Assembly (NCBI RefSeq): GCF_000002595.2
Contig: NC_057005.1
Coordinates: 530,281-594,280 of the forward strand
Source of the DNA: Chlamydomonas reinhardtii
Taxonomy: Eukaryota; Chlorophyta; Chlorophyceae; Chlamydomonadales; Chlamydomonadaceae
Direction: 5' to 3'
DNA: 64,000 bases
The notes below the pieces were generated by a model. That model was not told the origin of the DNA. It made no database searches and saw only the letters and a program-made list of their open reading frames with translations. How positions within the stretch are numbered: position 1 is the first letter of the stretch; every line of letters begins with the position of its first letter. Of the stretch, positions 55,201-64,000 are shown piece by piece. The position numbers and the translations under genes are program-made.

Positions 55201-58200
55201 CTGGCGCTGCTGGAGGTGTTCATGCCGGCGCTGTTCCTGTGCGGCGACGTGCTGGACGTGCTGGACTGCCTGCAGTCCATGGCGCCCTACACCTACGACT
55301 CCAACAGGCTCATCAGCCACGCCTTCGGGCCCACCTTTGACGGCGTCACGGACGCGCGGCTGGCCACGCTGCGCCGCGAGTACCGCGAGGAGGTGGAGTC
55401 GGAGGCGGACAGGGCGGAGGAGGCGCAGTGGGAGGCCAGCCGGAACCAGGTGCGAGCAGGGAGGAGGGGAGGGGAGGGAGGGGGAGGGGGAGGGGGCCGC
55501 AGCAGGGGGGCGGGGTGGCCGGGTGGGTGGAAGGGGCTGTTTCGACCAGCTCTGGGGAAGCAAGAATAGGGCCGGGAGAGCCGAGGGGCTGTGAGGCAAG
55601 AGGGGCGCATGACCCGTTGAGGCAAGCCATCCCGAAGCCCAGCGCAAACCCCGGTGCTTCCCCATACGTATTCGCGCGCGGGCGCAGGCGCAGGCGGCGG
55701 CCGCGGCGGCTGCGGCGGCGGCAGCTGCTCAGCAGCAGCAACAGCAGCCCAGCAAGATCAGTGTTCTCAAGATGCTGGCGCGCGGAGTCAAGGAGAAGCT
55801 GGCCGGCGTGGGCGTGGGCGTGGGCGGCGGCGGCGGCGCTGGGACCGGCGGCAACAGCGTTGAGCGCGCTGCGTCGCCGTCGCCCGAGTCCATGTCCGGC
55901 TCGGCGGCGGCGGTGGCGGCGGCTGCTAGCGGCGGCAGTGGCGTGCCGGTGGTGGTGGGTGCCGGCGGCGCCGATGAGCCGCTGCTGGTGCACACGCCGT
56001 CCATGCGCACGGACGGCGGCGCGGGCCCGGGCGGTGGCGGTGGGGCCGGCGGCGGCGCGGGGGCGGCTGACGCCGACAGCGAGGACTACAACCGCGTGAC
56101 GGGCGAGGAGGCGTTTGAGCAGGTGGGCTACGTGGCGCCGTCGGAGCTGTCGGAGAGCGGGCCCGGCAACACGGCGGTCCTGGTGGCGCTGCCGGGGGAG
56201 GACGAGCCGCAGCAGCAGCAGCAGCAGCAGAGGGCGGCGGCAGGCGGTAACAGCGGCAGTGCAGCGGCGGCGACGCAGGCGGCAGCGGCGGCGGGTGACA
56301 CAGATCCGCTGGGTGTGCTGGCGGCGGGCCTTACGGCGGCTGCAACCGCTGCCGCCGCGGCGCCGGCACCGGCGGCCGCGCCGTCGGCCTCCGACCCCGC
56401 CGCGGCGGACCCGCTCGCGTTCCTCATGTCGGCGCCCGCCGGCCTGCCCGCGCTGTCAGTGCCGTCGGCGGCGGCGTCGCTGGCGGCCGGCGCCGACGCC
56501 ACCGGCGGCGGCGGCCCCGCCTCCGCCAGCGCCAGCGCCGTGACCCGCTGCCAGTCCGCCGTGGAGCGCTCCGCCCCCAGCTTCATGTGGCACGAGACGC
56601 CCAAGTGGATCAGCATCCGCGCAGCGGGGCACAGCGTCTCCGCCGCCGCCGGCGGCGGCGCCGGCGGCGTTTTCGCATCGGAGCCGGCTTCGCCTGGCGG
56701 CGGGCTACCGCCGCTGTCGCCTTCGTCGCCGGCGGCAGCGGACGCCGCCGGAGGCGGCGCGCTGGGTGGCGGCGGCGGCGTGCACCCGCACGAGCTGATG
56801 CTGACGGAGGGCCGCACCAAGTCGCGCCTCAGCCGGCTGCCGCCGGCGGGGCTGGCGGCAGCGGCGGCGGGCAAGGGCGGCGCGGCTCTGGTCCTGGAGG
56901 GCGATGACGAAGACGAAGAGCCGGAGGAGGAGGAGGCCGCAAAGGACGGCCGCGCTGGGCTGCCGGCGCTGCGACTTGACTTCGGCGCCGCTGCTGGCGC
57001 CGGCGCTGACGGGGCTGCTGCCGCTGGTACGGCGGGCGTGCCTGAGCCTGCGGGGTCTACGGCGGCGGCGGGGGCGCCGCTGGCCGCTGAGGCCGTGCCA
57101 GAGCTGCCGCTCCTCGCGGCCACGGCTGCGGCTGCAGCCACCGTCGCTGCCACCGTTGCTGAAGCGCGGGCCGCCGCCGGTAGCGCCTCCTCGGCCTCGG
57201 CCGCGGCCTCTCTGGTCAGCGGGGCGGCGGCGTTTAGCCAGGTGCAGGCGGCGGACCAGGCGCGGCGCGCGCAGGGCGGCAGCAAGCAGCGCCGCAGCGC
57301 CAAGCCCTGGGAGAAGATGGTGTGGGAGATCGCTATGGCGCCCATCCGCCAGGCGGAGCGGCAGCGGCAGCGGCAGCACGGCGCCGGAGGGCACGGCGCG
57401 GAGGACGCCTCGCAGCCGCAGGCGGACGGGGCGCAGGGTGGCGGCGGCGGCGGCGGCGGCGGGGCGGCTGACGCCGTGGCGGGCGCAGCAGCTGGAGCCG
57501 GGGCGTCAGGTGTGGAGCCGCGTCCCGGGACGCCGCCGGTCGCCATCGCGTCCTCGAACGGGCTGGGTGGCCTGCAGCGCCCCCAGCAGCACCAGGGGCG
57601 GCAGCAGCACCCGGCGGCTGCCATGCACCACCACCAGCACCACCAGCAGCAGCACGGCGGCGGCGCGAGCAGCGCGGCGGCTCCTGGCAGCTCCGTGGGC
57701 AGTATGTTGATGGTCATGGACGAGCACAGGGAGTCTTCGCCGGTGAGCCGGTCACCGGAGGGGAAGGGAGGGGGCAATGCTTTTCTGCTTGGTAACGTCT
57801 GGTTTTTGGCAGTGCCGCGTGTTGTAGCCTGGCAACAACCGGTGGGGTCACCGGTGGGTACGGTGCGGCTCCTGTAGTCTTGAAGCGCCGCTCATTGCGT
57901 CAATGGCCAAAACGGATCCCTCAGGCTGAGGCGCGGGATGAGTGGGTAATCATGTCGGCACCCGGGGAGGGCTCCATGGGTCGGGCCAGTGGCGCCGCTG
58001 CGATGGCGGCGGCCATGGCGGTGGGCGGCAGCGGGCGGCCCGGCGGCGGCGGCGGTGGCGGCGGCGGCCACTCGGCCGCAGCAGCGGGGACTTCAAGTGC
58101 GCACCATGGGCACGGTGGGTGCAGCACGCGCATAGCAGGGCACGGGGAAGGAAACACGGTGTGAGCGTCTGCAGTTGGCCCCCGCCCACTGATGTCTTGT

Positions 58201-60854
58201 TGCGCCTGCCATCAACCCGCCAGGCGGCCTCCATAACCACTTTGCCGGAGGCGGCAGCGGCAGCGGGGCCCACCCAGCCGCCTCCGCGCCGGCGTCCCAA
58301 CACGCGGCCGCAGCCGCCGGCGCTGGCGCCCGGGCGGCGGCCTCACAGCCCGCCGCCTCCGCCAACGGCAGCAGCGCCCACAGCAGCCGGACCAGCGGCA
58401 CCGGGGCCGGCGGCGCAGCGGCGGTGGCAGCGGCAGCTGCGGGCGGCGGCACGGGCTGTGTGGGTGCGGCTGCGGGGCCGCAGGAGGACGGCATGGCGGG
58501 CGCACGAGGGGTCGCGGAGCTGCGGGTATGTGTAGCACCGGGTGTTCGTGGCAGATCGGATGTGGTCCCCGCCCCTGCACCCGCCACCTCGTGCCGGCAC
58601 CTGCTCTCCCTCTTTTCCTTCACGCTGCTACCCGAACAGCGCCCTCATGAAAGTACTCATCCATGCCTGGACCTCCCGCCGCCTGTCTGACCCCCTGCCG
58701 GACCCGCTGCCTCGCCCCCGCTGGCCTGTACCCCCACCCCCCACCCCCCGCAGGAGCGGCTGGGTGTGGCTGACATACTGGACCACCACACGGCACTGGC
58801 GGCCCGACTCAGGGCACACCAGGAGGAAAAGGCGGCGGCGGCGGCAGCGGCGGCGGCGGCAGTGTCCACGGCGGTGGCGGGCGCCGCGCCCCCGGCCGCC
58901 GGCGCGCCGCCCTCGCCGCCGGGCACCCCCAAGGCGTCCAGCGGTGCAGCGGCAGACCCGGCGCAGGACTCGAGCGGCCTGGCGGCCTCGCTGCAGCGCC
59001 TACTGGACGAGCTTACATCCTCCTTGGCGGCTGCTACAGCCTCCGCCGCTACAGCCTCGGCCTGCCCTGCGGGCGGCGGCGGCGGGGCCAGCGGCCTGTT
59101 CGCGCCCATCGCCGCCGCCGCCGGGGGCCTCGGCCTGCCGCTGCAGCCGCCGCCGCCGCCGCCGCGGGGACCCGTCACGCCCTTTGACCAAATGGTTGTG
59201 GCACCCGGCGGCCAGGTGCGGCTACAGCCCACGGCGGCAGCGCTGCCGCCGCCGCTGCGCCCCATCTCTGTCACTGCGGCGGCGGCTTCGCCGCTGCCCG
59301 GCTCGGCTGAGGGCAGTCTGCACGGCTCGACGTCGTCACTGGCCGGCACGCCCAGCGCGGCGGCGGCGGCGGCGGCGGCTCAGGCTGCGCAGCCCCTGCA
59401 GCTGCAGCCGCTGGCGGAGCTGCAGCGGGCGGCGGCGCTGTGCTCGCAGCTGCGGGGCGGGCTGGCGGACAGCCGGCGGCGTGGCGCGGAGGGCGAGGAT
59501 CTGCTCAACCAGGTGCGTGTGTGAGTGTGTGTGGTGTGTGTGTCTGGGGGGGGGCGCGTGGATGTGCAGCTGGCCTGGTAGTAGTGTGGGTGCAGGCGCG
59601 GGGGCGGGGGCGGCGGTTGAGAGGTGGCGGGGAGGTGGGGGCATGCTCGCAGGCATGCGGCGGCATGCATGCCTTAGTGACGCCAAGTAGGCGCGGCGCG
59701 GCGCAGCGGAATGTACGGCGGCATGCCGTCCACATCAGCACGGCGCGGCCCCGACCCCAAACCCAAGTTGCCCAGCCGCTCGCACCCTGTGTCACTCCAC
59801 CCCTCTTCACCCCCTTCCTCCTCCTCCGCCTCCTCCTCCACGCCTCCTCCCCCTCCCTGCAGTACGGCGTGTTGGGCGAGGTGCTGTCCGAGAAGCTGGA
59901 GGAGGTGGTGAGGCAGCTGGCGGAGCAGCGCGGCACATACGCGGCGCTGGAGGCCCGCTACAACCGCGTCATGCACCAGTACGCGGCGGCGGTGGGTGGC
60001 TGGCGGCGGCGGCGTGCGGGGGCGGCGGCGGGAACTGCGGGGCGCAACGGCGGGAACTATGGGGGGCGGCGCTGGTGCGGGAGGTTGGGAGTTGGGTATG
60101 GGTGAGGAGCTATGGGTTCCACACCGGTAGAATTGTAAAATGTGTGTGAAGGGGGAAACTTGAAATCGAAGTAAGGGGGCAAGTGGGTTTCCAAGTTTGC
60201 TGACTGCCAGGACCGGCAACCGCCCCACAGAGTGTGTAGAAACGGTGGGGGTGCGGGGTGGGGGTGGGGGTGGGGGCTTAACTTGCCCATTGAGACGGTA
60301 CTTGATGTGCGCCCTCCCCTGTATGCCCTCCCCCCTTGTGTGTGCAGGAGGACGCCAACAGCGACAAGGAGGACGCCATCCGCCACCTGCAGCAGCGGCT
60401 CAGCTTCGTGGCGGGAGCGGGGCCAGCAGGCGCGGCGGCAGCCGGCGGCGGCGGCGGCGGCATTAGTCACGCCGGGGGCAGCATTAGTCACGGCAGCCAC
60501 GGCGGGCCGCTTGCGGGGCTGGGCGCCGGCGTGGGCGGCAGTCAGCTGATCAGCGGGCTGACGAGTGTGCTGGGGGGGCAGCGGGGACACCACGGCGCGG
60601 CGCAGGGGCCGGGAGCGGGAGGCGGAGGGGGAGGGGTTGGTGGCCTGGGCTCGGGCGCCCCTGTGAGCGGCGGCGGGGGCTTGTTGGGTGCCGGCGGCAG
60701 CGGGGTGCTTGTGGGCCATGCCGGGCAGGGGACGGGGCCATTCTCGTCGGCGGCGGCGAGCGGGGGCAGCGGGCTGGGTGCGAACCTGTTGAAGCTGGGG
60801 GTGAAGCTGGGGGTGAAGCTGCGGGGGCAGGACGAGGGGCAGAATGAGTCATGA
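52250..60854 (+). CDS. TBC-domain Rab GTPase-activating protein with long low-complexity tail
   Basis: Thirteen exons: 52250-52660, 52999-53097, 53532-53612, 53834-53971, 54175-54300, 54689-54888, 55194-55449, 55688-57742, 57925-58114, 58224-58525, 58754-59512, 59863-59991, 60348-60854; 5253 nt, 1750 aa. The TBC domain spans about 110-410. It starts SGVPFTVRGRAWSVFLD, has the arginine-finger motif IEKDLPRT (R209) and the glutamine-finger motif VGYCQGLNFVAG (Q243), then LKGYYDVDMMGMQ and FVNFLPIEACLRVWD. Both catalytic fingers are intact, so it should speed GTP hydrolysis by a Rab. Exon 8 (2055 nt) encodes Ala/Gly/Gln-rich sequence. A predicted coiled coil (VLSEKLEEVVRQLAEQ, then IRHLQQRL) lies near the C-terminus. 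Which Rab it acts on cannot be told. The exon 6 donor inside TTCAA|GTGGGT was chosen because it restores phase. Confidence 0.9.
53636..53660. repeat. (TG)n/G-run after a donor
   Basis: A TG run followed by 12 Gs, 25 bases past the donor of exon 3 of the TBC gene, sense strand. Confidence 0.75.
54313..54380. repeat. (GT)n run after a donor
   Basis: An imperfect GT run starting 13 bases past the donor of exon 5 of the TBC gene, sense strand. It directly precedes an intronic dispersed element. Confidence 0.8.
54384..54440 (+). repeat. Intronic dispersed element, sense copy in the TBC gene
   Basis: GGTTGTAAATTCCAGCCC, AAGCTACACCGAACCCAATG, then CAAAAGAGCGAGGAGGAG. It shares both the core and the downstream GCGAGGAGGAG block with copies in the coiled-coil gene 7-19 kb away, again just past a donor and a UG run. 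Confidence 0.65.
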
Positions 60855-62069
60855 GGGGGTGGCAGAGGGGCCTTGTGTTGGGGCTTGGGGGTGGGGCCCG
60901 TGGAGGTTGGGTTGGGATATGTGTATTGCATGCAGGCTTAGTGTGTTGAAGGGCTATGCCTGGTACTGCCCGCGATCACACGCTGCCGAGCTTGGGCTGC
61001 CCTCCCCGGCTGCGGTGCAGTTGTATAGCGCGCGTGGGGACGACGTTGGGCGATGACGGATGCTGCTGTCGCGTGCAGGACGAACCCTATTATCAGACAA
61101 GGTTGGCGAGGTTTGCTTGTTGATAGAACACAGGACAAGCAGGGAGCCGCAATGGACCAATACACTAGGGCTGTGAAGTTTAGGGTTTGCCAGGTTCGAG
61201 AGCAGTCTCATTGAAAGCATCATGGAGAGGACATGTTGTAACTTTATGACCTCGCGGCTATAGCGGTCGCTGACCCCGTCGCAACTCGACCGCCCGCCTG
61301 ACCAGCGAGCTCTCCGGCCGTCGGAAACCCGCGGACACTGCGCTCACACCGCATTTGCACCATTACGAGCTTGCGGTGCACACAAGGCTATTGTTTTCAG
61401 CGTGCAGGAAGCACAAGGGCAGCTTCCTCGCGGGGTTTGTCGATGCGAGTTTTGACAATATATGGAGGGGAAGGGTTCGCGCATGACGTGAAAAGTTCAC
61501 ACGGAAGTCGCTTGGTAACGCCAACATTTGCTACGCTCCAAGCTTCCATGTGGGCTACAACCATGGTATTGCGCCCGGAGCGCGGGCTTAGGCGCGTGTG
61601 AGCAGACGAGCGACTGTGTCCCTGGCTGGATTCTCGGCAACGCTACTGTATAGGAAACATACGAGTATACAAGGATATGAGTGCATTATACGTAAACCCC
61701 CGTTTGAGAATGCCGAGCTAACCGTCGGCCCCCGCCAAAGCTTTTCCTCGACCAATATCATCCCCCATGACACGGTATCAGAAAAGACGACTACGCTCTA
61801 CTAAAAAAACACTTAATTTGTAGGCTCGTACGCCCGCCTTTTCCTTCGCGCCAATCCGGCTTCCCTCACTCGATAAAAGCCAGCTCGCCAGCCATTTGAA
61901 TGTTCATAAGTCAGGCGTGCTCGCCGGGTACATAGGTGCAAACTCACGAGCCGGCTAAGGCCCTTGTGTCGCCGTTCGACTGCGCTGACGAATCGTCGGG
62001 TTGTCGCACCTCCATACGCACCTCCACACGCGCATCCTCTCGAGCACCCGGTGGGCTTCTGGTAACGCA
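60855..62069. other. Intergenic, 1.2 kb
   Basis: The stretch holds the TBC gene 3' UTR (TGTAA at 61237-61241) and the promoter of the SP-rich gene, where CGATAAAAGCC near 61869 is a possible TATA element. The 61600-61830 part is unusually AT-rich. No other gene is seen. Confidence 0.5.
61237..61241 (+). terminator. Polyadenylation signal TGTAA
   Basis: TGTAA, 383 bases past the TBC gene stop at 60854; the first copy downstream. Confidence 0.6.
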
Positions 62070-64000
62070 ATGCGCTCATCGAGCGCGTGTGCCGGGCCTT
62101 TGGCCCTGGCCGTGCTAGTGGCTGCGCTCGCATGCGCGTCCGCGTCCTCACGCGTCGCCCTCTACATGAGCGAGTCTGACGGCGTCCTTGATCTCAAGTG
62201 GAACAACGGTCCTAGCAACCTGCAGAAGCAGCTGGTTCAGGCTGGCTTTGACCTGAAGGTCGCCGCTGATGGCCAGCCCCGCCTGACCGGCGTGGACGCC
62301 TACGTTATCCCCGCCCAGAACGGCCACACCTTCTACTCTGCTGCTGAGGACATGTCGGCGGTCGCCAGCTTCGTCGAGAACGGCGGCCTGGTTGTGATGC
62401 TCGGCGGTAATGTGGAGGCTGACCGCGAGTTCGTCGCCAAGGCACTGGGCTACCAGGGTAAGCATAGTAGCAAACAACGCTGCTCTACTCTGAGTTGTAG
62501 CGTAACGGATAGAGGAAGGTCATGCCATAGTAGTGTGTTCAACTGCCCGGTTTCTTTTCCTAACATGCACCGCTTCGCCAGGCTCTTGGTCCGCGTGCAA
62601 GCACGCCGGCTGCAACTCCAAGTCGTCCCAGGGCGTGCCGCTGCTGGCGGAGCAGGCTTCCAGCTTCTTCTCGTCCAAGGCCCAGGACGCCTGGCCCGCC
62701 TCGCTGGAGGATGCCAAGACCATCAGCTTCAACACCTGGTGCCGCCACGAGGACGTTGAGGCCTTCACCATCCCTCTGTACACCGCTGCTGGTGACGAGA
62801 CGAAGGTCGCCGCTCAGGTGGGTGCGCACTGGCGGTGTAGAACACGTGCTTGTGGGTGGACGCAACGTGACTCGCACACACGAAACACCGTAACAGCACC
62901 CCACAGCGTGTCCACAACATTTATCCTTGCTGTCGTGCGTTCGCTCATGTTTCGCTCTCTTTGCTCCCGCTCCCTCATTCCTCAGGCATTCGGCAAGGCT
63001 GGCGTGTCCGGCGCTGTGGTTGTGCTGGGCTACAGCTGGAAGGAGGGCGCCAAGGCCCGCTGGGGCGAGCTGCTGGAGAAGCTGGTGTCTGACTTCGCCG
63101 CCGGTGCCTACGTGGTCCCCGCTCAGGGCAACGCTGACGAGCACCCCGAGGCCGTTGACTCCGTTCTGGAGTCCGCCGCTGACGTGGCCGATGAGGCTGC
63201 CGAGGTGGTGCGCCGCTTCCTGCAGAGCGCCGCCGGCACCTACCCCTCCCCCGCGCCCACTCCGTCTCCCTCTCCTTCTCCCTCCCCTTCTCCCTCGGGC
63301 ACTGCTCCTCCCAGCCCGCCCTCTCCCCCGCTTCCCCCTGGCATTGCTCTGGTCGTTGAGGACTTCACGGTACGTGGTGTGCATCAGTCACGCGGAAGCT
63401 TTCTAGCTGCATGCTTGCTCTGCATCGTAGGACTACTAGTGTGTGCCCCCTTTCCGCACTGCTATATGACCTTTGCCTAAGCCTAAGGAACTGTGAAACT
63501 GTTCATCCTCGCAGATCACCATCTCCAACCAGGCCCTCCTCAACATCACCGACCCTAGCAGCACCGACACACCTGCCGAGGTTGAGAAGCTGGTGAACAC
63601 CATCAAGAACCTGCTGTCCGCCTCCGTGGTGGGTGTGTGCATGCACGTGCGCGGTGCCCGTACACGCGTTTGACTGTGATGGCTCGTGATCGCGGGGGTG
63701 TGCGTGCCGGTAGCTCTGCTGTGTGTGCGCATAACTGGTGTTGCGGGATGGGCATTGAGGCGCGGTTTGCTACTACGTGATCGTGTGACCTGCTGGTAAC
63801 AAGGCGTCCGCACAGACGGCTGCGGTGCCCTGTCAGCACGCCCGCGTGATGCCATGCTGAATCTTACCTGACCACGGCGATTCCGCACGCCCCGCTTCCG
63901 CACCTTGCACAGGGCCTGCAACCCGAGAATGTGCTTATCCGCGGCATCCGCTGGCGCTACGCCAACGGCACCGTCGTCACCGTTGCCTTCTCATCCGGTG
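62070..64000 (+). CDS. Secreted SP-rich protein, N-terminal part (continues past window)
   Basis: Five exons seen: 62070-62457, 62582-62817, 62986-63369, 63515-63628 and 63913 to the window edge; phases 1, 0, 0, 0, giving 403 residues so far. A signal peptide (ALAVLVAALACASA) is followed by a globular part, RVALYMSESDGVLDL to GLVVMLGG. Its beta-strand/glycine layout recalls a glutamine-amidotransferase-like (ThuA-type) fold, but that is weak inference. A CKHAGCNSKSS segment and WCRHEDVEAFTIPLY follow. An (SP)n stretch of about 35 residues (PSPSPSPSPSPS) then precedes a second globular part, ITISNQALLNITDPSS. SP repeats of this kind carry hydroxyproline arabinosides in volvocine wall proteins. 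A cell-wall or periplasmic glycoprotein is likely; the exact family is not recognised. Confidence 0.75.

Noticed and set aside
56128-57777. 549-codon open frame on the minus strand
   Set aside because: It lies opposite TBC-gene exon 8; repetitive GC-rich codons keep the opposite strand open. It has no motif and no splice pattern.

Overview
The window looks like nuclear DNA of the green alga Chlamydomonas reinhardtii or a close volvocine relative. The reasons are very high GC, alanine/glycine/glutamine-rich proteins, many short exons with GTGAGT/GTGCGT donors, TGTAA polyadenylation signals, pherophorin-like cysteine-rich domains and an SP-rich cell-wall-type protein. Most genes are only visible after splicing. 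I built exon models by hand; in every complete model the exon phases agree and the summed coding length is a multiple of three, ending in a stop.

Layout, left to right. 1-898 (+) is the 3' end of a DUF819 (YjcL-like) membrane protein. 1630-3053 (-) is an unrecognised 316-aa protein. It is head-to-head, across 223 bp, with 3277-6598 (+), a protein with two C2H2 zinc fingers and an endonuclease/exonuclease/phosphatase (EEP) domain. 8193-9140 (-) is intronless fibrillarin. 10244-14891 (-) is plastid-type histidinol dehydrogenase (11 exons). 15555-18151 (-) is a TPX2/WVD2-like microtubule protein. 19162-22319 (-) is an alpha/beta hydrolase. 22789-25023 is a 5'-truncated L1-type LINE with an open reverse transcriptase frame, flanked by a 13-bp target-site duplication. 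25255-26599 (+) is TRAPPC4/TRS23, built from six tiny exons. 28648-31505 (+) is a pherophorin-like type I membrane protein. 33670-49727 (-) is a 41-exon, 1939-aa coiled-coil protein. 50347-51660 (+) is a small dual-specificity-type phosphatase. 52250-60854 (+) is a 1750-aa TBC-domain RabGAP with a very long low-complexity tail. 62070 to the window end (+) is the start of a secreted SP-rich protein.

The genes do not form one pathway. They are ordinary housekeeping and cell-surface genes: box C/D snoRNP methylation, histidine synthesis, vesicle tethering and Rab inactivation, microtubules, and the cell wall. The most unusual signal is in the introns. A dispersed element with a conserved core lies next to splice sites in at least six introns of two neighbouring genes. 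In one intron it sits at both ends in inverted orientation, as expected of an introner-like, intron-generating transposon. Dinucleotide runs also follow a strand rule: UG on the transcript next to donors, CA next to acceptors.
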